A DNA stretch of 64,000 nt from Pseudomonas sp. (lineage in GTDB: Bacteria; Pseudomonadota; Gammaproteobacteria; Pseudomonadales; Pseudomonadaceae), in NCBI GenBank assembly GCA_007713455.1, contig VMRT01000002.1, positions 474,805-538,804 on the forward strand, given 5' to 3'. The notes below the pieces were generated by a model. The model was not told the origin of the DNA, did not search any database, and was given only the letters and a program-made list of their open reading frames with translations. The position numbers and the translations under genes are program-made. Of the stretch, positions 7,637 through 15,726 are shown one piece after another. Positions within the stretch are counted from its first letter, which is position 1, and each line of letters starts with the position of its first letter.

Positions 7637-10342
7637 TCAGGAAAGTGCGCGTTCCGGCTGGCTGGCCAGCAGACGCTTGATTTCGGGCACGCAGGAGCCA
7701 CAACTGGTGCCGCAACCGAGTTCCTGCTTGAGGCCAGTCAGATCGAGACCGCGCTCGATGCCTGCACGGACCTTGCTCTGGCTGACGTTCATGCAATTGC
7801 ACAGGGTGCGGTCGGTATTGATCGCCGCGCCGCCAGGCGGCGCGCTGAGGGGCGCCAGTAGCCAGCGACGCAGTTCGGCATCGGCACTGCCGCTTTCCCA
7901 GAGGCCGCGCAGCCACTGCCGGGCGGCGGTCTCGCCGGCCAGGCGCAACGCGACAATACGGCCTTCCGCGATGCGTACGCGCTTGCCGACTGCACGACGC
8001 GGGTCGTCATATGCCAGCACCGGGCCTTCGTCGAGGCCGAGCAGGCGGTCGATGGCGTCGAGCTCGGCGGCTGTCGGCGCCGCGTCCCGCGCGGCGCGGA
8101 TCAGCAATGCCGAACGCTCACGCCCGCCGAGGCTGAAACTGGCGTAGTCGAAGGCTTCGAACAATGGCCGCAGCGCCTCGAAGCGTCGCTGCACATCTCC
8201 CTCGACCAGCGCGAAGAACTGCCAGGGCAATTCGGCTTGTTCGACTTCGATGCCGGCGTGCTTGAGTTCCGGCTGTTTCGACAGCGGATCGACGCTGGCC
8301 AGGGTCAGTACGTTGCTGCCCAGCCCCTTGAGAAAGCGATCGCCCCAGTGCATCGGCAGGAAGGTCTGGCCGGCACGCAGGCTGTCATCTTTCTGCACCG
8401 GGAGGATCAGGCTGCCGCGACGGCTTTTCACCGTCACCAGCTGGCCGTCCAGCAGACGCCGGCGGCGCATGTCATCAGCGTTCATTCCGAGCAACGCTTC
8501 TTCGACATGGCCGAACAGCCGCGCCGCGGTGCCAGTGCGGCTCATGCCGTGCCACTGGTCGCGCAGCCGGCCGGTATTGAGCGTAAGCGGATAGCGCGCC
8601 TCGCGCTTTTCCTTCGGCGCCTGGTAGTGCTCGGCGATGAAACGGGCGCGGCCATTGGCGGTGGGGAACAGGCCATCGGCATACAGCCGCGCGGTGCCCT
8701 GTTCGCTGCCCGGCGGGAACGGCCATTGCTGCGGACCGAGCGCATCAAGTACTGCGTAGCTCAGGCCGCTGTAATCCAGATCGCGAGCGGCGGTGAGCGG
8801 CTTGTACTCGTCGAACAGCGCTTCGGCATTCTCGAAAGTGAACAGGCTCGGCTGGCCGGGGCGCAGGTGACGTTCCAGGCGTCGGGCGAAATCGCAGGTG
8901 ATCGCCCAGTCCGCACGGGCTTCGCCTGGGGCCGGCACGGCGCGGCGCACGTGGCTGATACGACGCTCGGAGTTGGTCACGGTGCCTTCCTTCTCGCCCC
9001 AGCTCGCGGCCGGCAGCAGAAGGTCGGCGTGGCGGCAGGTTTCGGTCGTGAAGAAGGCTTCCTGCACCACGACGAAGGGGCAGGCGGCCAGGGCCTCATG
9101 GACTTTCTGCTGGTCCGGCAGCGACTGAGCAGGGTTGGTGCAGGCGATCCACAGCGCCTTGATCTTGCCGGCGCGCACGGCCTCGAATAGCTCGACGGCG
9201 GACAGTCCAGGCTGTTTGGGCAGCTGCTCGACACCCCAATAGTGCGCCACTTCTGCGCGGTGTTCGGCATTGGTTGCGTCGCGGTGGCCGGGTAGCAGGT
9301 TGGACAGGCTGCCGGTTTCGCGTCCGCCCATGGCGTTCGGTTGGCCGGTCAGCGAGAAGGGCCCGGCGCCCGGCTTGCCGATCTGTCCGGTGGCCAGGTG
9401 CAGATTGATCAGCGCACTGTTCTTGGCGCTGCCGGCGGTGGACTGATTCAGCCCCATGCACCACAGGGAGAGAAAAGCTGGAGCGCTTCCAATCAGCCGT
9501 GCACAGGTTTGCAGATCATCTACAGAGATGCCGCAGAGGTCGGCGACCATTGCCGGGGTGTAGTCGCGCACCAGGCTTTTCAGCGCATCGAAGCCTTCGG
9601 TATGGGCATCGATGAAGCGGCGGTCGATCCAGCCTTCCCACATGAGGATATGCAGCAGGCCGTGGAACAGCGCGACATCGGTGCCCGGCAGGATCGGCAG
9701 GTGCAGGTCGGCCAGCTCGCTGGTGTCGGTGCGCCGCGGGTCGACGACGATGATGGTCATCTCCGGTCGCTTCGCCTTGGCTTCCTCCAGACGGCGGAAC
9801 AGCACCGGATGCGCATAGGCCATGTTGCTGCCGGCGATCAGCAGGCAGTCGGCCTGCTCGATGTCCTCGTAGGAGCAGGGTGGGGCGTCGGCGCCCAGGC
9901 TGCGCTTGTAGCCGACCCCTGCCGAGGACATGCACAGCCGCGAGTTGGAATCCAGGTTGTTGGTGCCGACCAGGGCGCGGGCCAGTTTGTTGAAGGCGTA
10001 GTAGTCCTCGGTCAGCAGCTGGCCGGAGACATAGAAGGCGACGCTGTCCGGCCCGTGTTCGCGGATGGTCTCGGCGAACACGTTAGCGGCATGCTCCAGG
10101 GCGCTGTCCCAGTCGGTACGGCCGCGGGCCAGGCCCTTACCCAGGCGCAGCTCGGGATAGAGGGCGCGGGCGTCGAGGTCGCCGGTGAGGTGCAGGGTCG
10201 AACCCTTGCTGCACAGCTTGCCGAAGTTGGCCGGATGGCTGGAGTCGCCAGCCACGTCGAGGATGCGCTCGCCGTCGTGCTCGATCAGCACGCCACAGCC
10301 GACACCGCAGTAGCAGCAGGTCGAGGCGGTTGTCATACGCAT
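7637..10342 (-). CDS. nasA: Assimilatory nitrate reductase, molybdopterin catalytic subunit
   Basis: A 901-residue cytoplasmic enzyme reducing nitrate to nitrite; it is called nasA or nasC in different species. The N-terminal [4Fe-4S] motif C-x2-C-x3-C occupies residues 9-16, with the fourth Cys in KLCSKG. Molybdopterin and molydopterin-dinucleotide-binding domains follow. The last 60 residues form a BFD-like [2Fe-2S] domain with paired cysteines (CNC and SCGSC), as in NasA proteins that take electrons from ferredoxin or a flavoprotein. No Tat signal is seen, in line with assimilatory function. Of two nearby ATGs, the first (10342) is preferred because AGGAG lies 8 bases before it. nirD is immediately upstream and cobA immediately downstream. 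Confidence 0.95.
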   Translation of the reverse strand: MRMTTASTCCYCGVGCGVLIEHDGERILDVAGDSSHPANFGKLCSKGSTLHLTGDLDARALYPELRLGKGLARGRTDWDSALEHAANVFAETIREHGPDSVAFYVSGQLLTEDYYAFNKLARALVGTNNLDSNSRLCMSSAGVGYKRSLGADAPPCSYEDIEQADCLLIAGSNMAYAHPVLFRRLEEAKAKRPEMTIIVVDPRRTDTSELADLHLPILPGTDVALFHGLLHILMWEGWIDRRFIDAHTEGFDALKSLVRDYTPAMVADLCGISVDDLQTCARLIGSAPAFLSLWCMGLNQSTAGSAKNSALINLHLATGQIGKPGAGPFSLTGQPNAMGGRETGSLSNLLPGHRDATNAEHRAEVAHYWGVEQLPKQPGLSAVELFEAVRAGKIKALWIACTNPAQSLPDQQKVHEALAACPFVVVQEAFFTTETCRHADLLLPAASWGEKEGTVTNSERRISHVRRAVPAPGEARADWAITCDFARRLERHLRPGQPSLFTFENAEALFDEYKPLTAARDLDYSGLSYAVLDALGPQQWPFPPGSEQGTARLYADGLFPTANGRARFIAEHYQAPKEKREARYPLTLNTGRLRDQWHGMSRTGTAARLFGHVEEALLGMNADDMRRRRLLDGQLVTVKSRRGSLILPVQKDDSLRAGQTFLPMHWGDRFLKGLGSNVLTLASVDPLSKQPELKHAGIEVEQAELPWQFFALVEGDVQRRFEALRPLFEAFDYASFSLGGRERSALLIRAARDAAPTAAELDAIDRLLGLDEGPVLAYDDPRRAVGKRVRIAEGRIVALRLAGETAARQWLRGLWESGSADAELRRWLLAPLSAPPGGAAINTDRTLCNCMNVSQSKVRAGIERGLDLTGLKQELGCGTSCGSCVPEIKRLLASQPERALS

Positions 10343-10385
10343 GGCGTCGTCTCCTGGGAAAAGGTGCTGGTCAACTGCGGTGTGT

Positions 10386-10715
10386 TCAGGCCGCGCATTC
10401 CTTGCGCTGGTTAAGCGAAAGCTGCACGCGACCATTCTCGACGCGCGCCTCGTGGCGGTGGGCGCAGCCGACGTCGGGCGCTAGTGCTTCGCCGCTTTGC
10501 AGATCGATCTGCCAGTTGTGTAGCGGGCAGGCGACCTGCTTGCCGTAGACAATCCCTTGCGACAGCGGGCCGCCCTTGTGTGGGCAGCGGTCGTCGAGGG
10601 CAAAGACCTGATCGTCCGAGGTGCGGAATATTGCGATGTCGCCCTTGGGGCCAGCGATGATGCGCGAGCCGAGCGGGTTGATCTCATCCAGTGCGCAGAT
10701 ATCGAGCCAGTTCAT
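10386..10715 (-). CDS. nirD: Nitrite reductase [NAD(P)H] small subunit, Rieske type
   Basis: A 109-residue partner of NirB in the reduction of nitrite to ammonium. A complete Rieske [2Fe-2S] signature is present: C44-x-H46 and C63-x2-H66. Some enterobacterial NirD proteins have lost these ligands, so this one probably binds a cluster. GGAGGG lies upstream of the ATG. It sits 24 bp after nirB and 43 bp before nasA in one operon. Confidence 0.95.
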   Translation of the reverse strand: MNWLDICALDEINPLGSRIIAGPKGDIAIFRTSDDQVFALDDRCPHKGGPLSQGIVYGKQVACPLHNWQIDLQSGEALAPDVGCAHRHEARVENGRVQLSLNQRKECAA

Positions 10716-10739
10716 GCGGTGTCCCTCCAGATCAGGTTC

Positions 10740-13190
10740 TCAGGCGTTTTCCAGCTGCTTGACGGCGATGCGGTCGAATTCCTTCTTCAGCTGCGGCTTG
10801 GAAAGTTGCTCCTGCCACGGGTCCTGCTCGAAGGAGAGCGAGAACAACAGCCGCTGATGCAGCGCCTTGCGTCGCTCGGCGTCGTCCAGCACGGCCTTCT
10901 TGATGTGATCCATGCCGACGCGCTGCATGTAGTGCACGGTGCGCTCGAGGTAGAAGGCTTCCTCGCGGTAGAGCTGGAGGAACGCCAGGCTGTATTCCAT
11001 GACCTCCTCGGCGCTCTTCACCTTGACAAAGAACTCGCCGGCCTCGGTCTTGATGCCGCCGTTGCCGCCGATGTACAGCTCCCAGCCGGAGTCCACACCG
11101 ATGATGCCGACGTCCTTGATGCCGGATTCGGCGCAGTTGCGCGGGCAGCCGGAAACGGCCAGCTTGACCTTGTGCGGCGACCACATGTTGAACAGCGCGT
11201 GTTCCAGGTCGATGCCCATCTGCGTGCTGTTCTGCGTACCGAAGCGGCAGAACTCGCTGCCGACACAGGTCTTCACGGTACGGATGGATTTGCCGTAGGC
11301 GTGGCCGGAAGGCATATCCAGGTCTTTCCAGACACCCGGCAGGTCTTCCTTCCTGATGCCCAGCAGGTCGATGCGCTGGCCACCGGTGACCTTGACCATC
11401 GGTACCTGATACTTGTCGGCCACATCGGCGATGCGCCGCAGCTCGGCGGCATTGGTAACGCCGCCCCACATCCGCGGGATGACCGAGTAGGTGCCGTCCT
11501 TCTGGATGTTGGCGTGGGCGCGCTCGTTGATGAAGCGAGATTGTGGGTCGTCCTTGGCTTCGCCCGGCCAGGTGGAGATCAGGTAGTAGTTCAGCGCCGG
11601 CCGGCAGGTGGCGCAGCCGTTCGGCGTGCGCCATTCCATGAAGGCCATGGCCGCCGGAATGCTGGTCAGGTGGTGCTCGCGAATGGCCTTGCGTACCTGG
11701 CCGTGGTTAAGGTCGCTGCAGCCGCAGATGGCCTTCTCGCTCTTCGGCTTGACGTCGGCGGCGCCGCCCACGGTGTTGATCAGAATCTGTTCGACCAGCC
11801 CGGCACAGGAGCCGCAGGAACTCGCGGCCTTGGTGTGCTTTTTCACCTCGTCCACCGAGAACAGCCCGTGTTCCTGAATCGCCTTGACGATGGTGCCCTT
11901 GCACACACCATTGCAGCCGCACACTTCCATATCGTCGGGCATGGACATGGCCTTGCTCTGGCCTTGGTGGCCAGCGTCGCCGATGGCGCCTTCGCCGAAC
12001 ATCAAATGGTCGCGTATCTGGCCCACGTTCTGGCCCTCGCGTACCTGGCGGAAGTACCAGCCGCCGTCGGCGGTGTCGCCGTACAGGCAGGCGCCGACCA
12101 GCACGTCGTCCTTGATCACCAGTTTCTTGTATACGCCGCCGATGGGGTCGGAGAGGGTGATGGTCTCGGTGCCGTCGCCGCCGATGAAATCGCCGGCCGA
12201 GAACAGGTCGATGCCGGTGACCTTTAGCTTGGTCGAGGTCACCGAGCCGAGATAGCGGGAAAAGCCGAGCATGGCCAGGTGGTTGGCGCAGACCTTGGCC
12301 TGTTCGAACAGCGGTGCGACCAGGCCATAGGCGGTGCCGCGATGGTTGGCGCATTCGCCGACGGCGTAGATGCGCGGGTCGTAGGTCTGCAGGGTGTCGT
12401 TGACCAGAATGCCGCGATTGCACGGGATACCGGCCTGTTCGGCCAGTTCGCTGTTGGGGCGGATGCCCGCGGCCATCACCACCAGGTCGGCGGGGATCAC
12501 CTCGCCGTCCTTGAACTTGACCGCGCAGACCCGGCCTTCGCCGTTGTCGAGCAGTTCGGCGGTGTGCTTGGGCAGGAGAAACTTCAGGCCACGGCTTTCC
12601 AGCGCGCTCTGCAGCAGGGTGCCGGCGGTCTTGTCGAGCTGGCGTTCCATCAGCCAGTCACCGATATGCACCACGGTGACGTCCATGCCGCGCAGCTTGA
12701 GGCCGTTGGCCGCTTCCAGGCCGAGCAGGCCGCCACCGATGACCACCGCGTGTTTGTGGGTCTTGGCGGTTTCCATCATCACCTGGGTGTCGGCGATGTC
12801 GCGGTAGCCGATTACGCCCTGCAGGTCCTTGCCGGGAATCGGCAGGATGAACGGGTTGGAGCCGGTAGCGATGAGCAGGCGGTCGTACTCGGCCTCGCTG
12901 CCATCATCGGCGATGACCCGGCGACGGGCGCGGTCGATCTTCACCACCTTGCGGTTGAGCTTGAGGTGGATATCGTTCTCGGCGTACCAGTTCAGGTCGT
13001 TGAGCACGATCTCTTCGAACTGCTGTTCGCCGGCCAACACCGGGGAGAGCAGGATGCGGTTGTAGTTGGGATGCGGCTCGGCACCGAACACCGTGATGTC
13101 GTAGAGCTCGTTGGTGAGCTTGAGCAGTTCCTCAAGGGTCCGCACGCCGGCCATGCCGTTGCCGATCATTACCAGTTTGAGTTTCTTCAT
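10740..13190 (-). CDS. nirB: Nitrite reductase [NAD(P)H] large subunit
   Basis: An 816-residue siroheme enzyme that reduces nitrite to ammonium in the cytoplasm. The FAD/NADH-binding motif IGNGMAG starts near residue 8. Two BFD-like [2Fe-2S] segments follow, with Cys pairs near residues 423/457 and 486/524. The siroheme and [4Fe-4S] ligands are C-x5-C near 640 and CPRNC near 681. The start at 13190 follows GGAGAA; an 18-residue extension from an upstream frame is unsupported. It is the first gene of the operon and is preceded by a long untranslated leader with a sigma-54 promoter, hexaloop hairpins and a terminator. Confidence 0.96.
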   Translation of the reverse strand: MKKLKLVMIGNGMAGVRTLEELLKLTNELYDITVFGAEPHPNYNRILLSPVLAGEQQFEEIVLNDLNWYAENDIHLKLNRKVVKIDRARRRVIADDGSEAEYDRLLIATGSNPFILPIPGKDLQGVIGYRDIADTQVMMETAKTHKHAVVIGGGLLGLEAANGLKLRGMDVTVVHIGDWLMERQLDKTAGTLLQSALESRGLKFLLPKHTAELLDNGEGRVCAVKFKDGEVIPADLVVMAAGIRPNSELAEQAGIPCNRGILVNDTLQTYDPRIYAVGECANHRGTAYGLVAPLFEQAKVCANHLAMLGFSRYLGSVTSTKLKVTGIDLFSAGDFIGGDGTETITLSDPIGGVYKKLVIKDDVLVGACLYGDTADGGWYFRQVREGQNVGQIRDHLMFGEGAIGDAGHQGQSKAMSMPDDMEVCGCNGVCKGTIVKAIQEHGLFSVDEVKKHTKAASSCGSCAGLVEQILINTVGGAADVKPKSEKAICGCSDLNHGQVRKAIREHHLTSIPAAMAFMEWRTPNGCATCRPALNYYLISTWPGEAKDDPQSRFINERAHANIQKDGTYSVIPRMWGGVTNAAELRRIADVADKYQVPMVKVTGGQRIDLLGIRKEDLPGVWKDLDMPSGHAYGKSIRTVKTCVGSEFCRFGTQNSTQMGIDLEHALFNMWSPHKVKLAVSGCPRNCAESGIKDVGIIGVDSGWELYIGGNGGIKTEAGEFFVKVKSAEEVMEYSLAFLQLYREEAFYLERTVHYMQRVGMDHIKKAVLDDAERRKALHQRLLFSLSFEQDPWQEQLSKPQLKKEFDRIAVKQLENA

Positions 13191-13242
13191 GCCCGTTCTC
13201 CGTGCCAGCTGCCGTCCGGCCTGCTCGAAATTTTTCAACAAC

Positions 13243-13283
13243 AAAAAAGGCGTCCCACCGGTTACCCAGTGAGGACGCCTTTG
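13243..13283 (-). terminator. Leader terminator in the nirB 5' UTR
   Basis: Read on the minus strand, AAAGGCGTCC pairs with GGACGCCTTT and continues into TTTTTGTT. It lies 53 bases before the nirB start, inside the transcript. It would therefore stop transcription unless antitermination occurs. The same GGACGCCTTTTTTG ending recurs at 19669-19720 and a close version at 17018-17068. Confidence 0.9.
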
Positions 13284-13289
13284 TCCGTG

Positions 13290-13333
13290 TCCCGCTCAGT
13301 CGGGAAACCTGCCGCTCCACGTTGAGGGTCAGG
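13290..13333 (-). ncRNA. Tandem hexaloop hairpins, predicted NasT (ANTAR) target
   Basis: Hairpin 1 (13333-13308, minus strand) has the loop AACGTG on a ten-step stem with two mismatches. Hairpin 2 (13305-13290) has the loop ACTGAG on a perfect TCCCG/CGGGA stem. Both loops carry A at position 1 and G at position 4, the features known to be read by ANTAR antiterminators. The second hairpin is 6 bases upstream of the leader terminator, so protein binding could block terminator folding. The assignment to NasT is inferred from the neighbouring nasST genes. Confidence 0.75.
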
Positions 13334-13360
13334 TCGTAATGATTCTTCGAGGTTCTGCTT

Positions 13361-13377
13361 TGCAGAGGCTGTGCCAA
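13361..13377 (-). promoter_or_regulatory. Sigma-54 (-24/-12) promoter of nirBD-nasA-cobA
   Basis: The minus strand reads TTGGCACAGCCTCTGCA: GG, ten bases, then GC, with the TGGCAC half fully matching the RpoN consensus. The predicted transcription start, about 12 bases downstream near 13351, leaves both hexaloop hairpins inside the leader. Confidence 0.8.
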
Positions 13378-13461
13378 CTTGCAATGTCCTCGGTTTTCAA
13401 GGGCTTGAGCGCTAGCTATGGAGCAGTCGAGGTCGATCGTTGCACTGATATGCAGCGGCTT

Positions 13462-13476
13462 GCGCCCTGATGGTGC
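13462..13476. promoter_or_regulatory. Candidate NtrC binding site upstream of nirB
   Basis: GCGCC-CTGAT-GGTGC is a near-perfect dyad resembling the NtrC consensus GCACC-N5-GGTGC, with one mismatch. It lies about 90-100 bp upstream of the -24 element, a usual enhancer distance for sigma-54 promoters. Confidence 0.55.
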
Positions 13477-13673
13477 GAATCGCCATAGAAGCGACTCTAA
13501 AAACGCCGTTGACAGGCTGCGGCCAGCTTTCTAAAGTTTCGCCCATGCGCCGATTTAGTCAGCTACTTGCGGGGCGCCTGGAGCCGATGGCTTCGAAATA
13601 CCGCTAAAGCGCTGGTTCCGGTGTCGCCTCCCACCGCTGCCCAGCGGAATCCTCGAGGCGGAAGTTGAAATCG

Positions 13674-13982
13674 ATGAACGCAAAGCACGCCCAGTTGCGC
13701 CTGGCCCCGATCACCAGCGGCCTGCACCCCAGCAATCCGAAAATCCTCCTGGGTGGTACTCACCAGCCATCTCTGTTGCGCTACCTCGAAGGTTGGCCGC
13801 GACGCCATCGCAAATCCCCCGCCCTGCTTATCCAGTTCGCTACGGCCGACGAGTCGCTGGCGCGTTTTGCCACCGACAGTTTCGATATGGCGGTGATTCA
13901 GGCGCCGACCGCCGAGTGCCTGGAAGAGTGCGTGCGCGAGCTGACCCGGGTGGCGCGCCAGGGGCTGATTACCCGTCGCTGA
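13674..13982 (+). CDS. Small methyltransferase-like protein of unknown function
   Basis: A 102-residue protein divergent from nirB. Its second half (DSFDMAVIQAP, then LEECVRELTRVARQGLI) resembles the segment after the SAM site in class I methyltransferases of the Methyltransf_11 type. The glycine-rich SAM-binding part is absent, so it is unlikely to be an active methyltransferase. The ATG at 13674 is preferred to a TTG at 13665 because GGAAG lies 9 bases before it. Its stop is 3 bp from the end of the convergent kinase gene. The function is not recognised. Confidence 0.6.
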   Translation: MNAKHAQLRLAPITSGLHPSNPKILLGGTHQPSLLRYLEGWPRRHRKSPALLIQFATADESLARFATDSFDMAVIQAPTAECLEECVRELTRVARQGLITRR

Positions 13983-13985
13983 GCG

Positions 13986-15659
13986 TCACGCGCCTTTTAT
14001 CAGCAACACCACCAGCAGCAGGTTGAGCAGCAGGGAAAGCAGTGCCATGCCGCGCCATACCTTGAGCGGCTCACGTTCGAGCAGCGGGCGTGGCCGAAGG
14101 CTGGCGCTGCGCTGTTCGCCCTGTTCCAGCTCAAGCAGCCATTGTTCGGCGGTTTCGAAGCGCTGCTGTGGATCTACCGCCACCGCGCGGCCAAGACTTT
14201 CCTCCAGCCAGTTCGGGACGTCCGGGCGATAGCGGCTGGCCGGTGTCGGATTGCCGAAGCGCGGACGCTGGAAGGCTTCGATCTCGCCGTAGGGGTAGTG
14301 CCCGGTCAGCAGGTAATAGAGCGTCACGCCGGTCGCATAGAGATCCTGCGCTGCGCTGGGTTCGGCTCCCGTAAATGCCTCCGGGGCAATGAAACTCGGG
14401 GTTCCGGGCAGGTGGTTGGGCAGGTCGCGGGACAACCCGGGGCAGAACGCCAGGCCGAAATCCAGGATACGCAGCTCGCCGTCCTCACCCAGCAGCAGGT
14501 TTTCCGGCTTGATGTCACGATGCAGGATGTTGCGCCGATGCAGCATGCCCACCGCGCGGATCAGCCGGGAGGCGACCTGCAGCAAATCGGTCAGTGGCAG
14601 CGGGCCGTCTCGTTCGAAGCGTTGCGCCAGGGTCGTCCCGCTGTACTCGCGCTGCACGTAATAGAGGTGTTGGCGTTCTGGCAGCGGATGCAGTTCGGCG
14701 AAGTTGCGCCCGGCAACCCGGCGCATGAACCATTCTTCCTGCAGCAGCGCCGGTCCTGCGTCTGCCTCGTCCTGCCGGCTGGGTGGCAGCGTCTTCAGCA
14801 GCCAGGCCTGGCCCTGAGCATCCTGCACCCGGTAGATCAGCGACTGCCGCGACTCGTGCAGCAGTGCATTCACCTGCCAGCCCTCGAACAGCTGGCCGGG
14901 GCGCAGCTTCGGCGGCAACGGCCAATGATCGAGCTGGGCGAGGGCGTCGGCCAGCACCGCTTCGGGCAGGGCTTCGACGCGCAGCAGCAAGGCACTGGCG
15001 TTGTCCTGACTGCCGCTCTGGTGTGCCAGGTTGACCAGCGCCCGTGCCGCGGCGCCTAGGTCGGGTTGATCGTGCAGGATATGCGCGATATCGCGCTCGG
15101 ACACCGACGACCAGACGCCATCGCTCAGCAGCAAATAGCTTTCGCCTTCCTGCAGCTCGCCGTCGAGGTAGTCCACCACCAGATGCTGATCCAGCCCCAT
15201 GGCGCGTTTGAGCACATGCTGCATGCCCGACTGTTCCCAGACATGGTCTTCGCTGAGCCGCTCGAGCTGCGAGCCGTTCCAGCGATAGGCGCGGCAGTCG
15301 CCAACATGCGCCAGGGTGAAGCGGCGACCGCGCAGCACCAGCGCGGTGAGCGTGGTCAACAGCGGCTGATTGCCGCCATTGGATTGCAGCCAACGGTTGT
15401 GCGCGACCAGCACGCGGTCGAGCGACTGCGCGACGGCCCAGGTTTCCGGCGTTGCGTAGTAGTCGAAGGCCAGCGCCTGCAAGGTCGCCCGCGCGGCCAG
15501 CCCGCCATCGGCGCATTGGCTGACGCCATCGGCCAGCGCGAACAGATAGCCCTTGCCGGTTGCCAGCCCGGGTGCCGGGGTGACGATACGTATCGCATCC
15601 TGGTTTTCCGGGCGCGGTCCGGCGGTGCTGGCCTCGCCGTAGCTCAATCGCAGGGGCAT
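13986..15659 (-). CDS. PP2C-type phosphatase / Ser-Thr protein kinase fusion
   Basis: A 557-residue bifunctional signalling protein. Residues 1-235 form a PP2C phosphatase with its metal-binding acids in place (D21, D44-G45, D180-G181, D219-N220). Residues 255-520 form a Hanks-type kinase with a candidate Lys near 289, the catalytic HRD at 380-382 and DFG at 400-402. A C-terminal membrane helix spans about 532-555, so both domains should face the cytosol. The gene is 67 bp after the nitrate transporter and likely shares its message. The context suggests control of nitrate uptake or assimilation, but no target is known from sequence. The ribosome site (GAGAA) is weak. Confidence 0.92.
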   Translation of the reverse strand: MPLRLSYGEASTAGPRPENQDAIRIVTPAPGLATGKGYLFALADGVSQCADGGLAARATLQALAFDYYATPETWAVAQSLDRVLVAHNRWLQSNGGNQPLLTTLTALVLRGRRFTLAHVGDCRAYRWNGSQLERLSEDHVWEQSGMQHVLKRAMGLDQHLVVDYLDGELQEGESYLLLSDGVWSSVSERDIAHILHDQPDLGAAARALVNLAHQSGSQDNASALLLRVEALPEAVLADALAQLDHWPLPPKLRPGQLFEGWQVNALLHESRQSLIYRVQDAQGQAWLLKTLPPSRQDEADAGPALLQEEWFMRRVAGRNFAELHPLPERQHLYYVQREYSGTTLAQRFERDGPLPLTDLLQVASRLIRAVGMLHRRNILHRDIKPENLLLGEDGELRILDFGLAFCPGLSRDLPNHLPGTPSFIAPEAFTGAEPSAAQDLYATGVTLYYLLTGHYPYGEIEAFQRPRFGNPTPASRYRPDVPNWLEESLGRAVAVDPQQRFETAEQWLLELEQGEQRSASLRPRPLLEREPLKVWRGMALLSLLLNLLLVVLLIKGA

Positions 15660-15726
15660 GGTCGTTCTCGAATGACGGCGTACTGCAGCAGAGCAATATT
15701 CGCGCCCTGCAGAATCTGCGTGGGCA

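Noticed and set aside
10557..12227. A 556-codon plus-strand frame across nirD/nirB
   Set aside because: nirB and nirD on the minus strand have all cofactor ligands. The plus-strand frame has no domain and no ribosome site.
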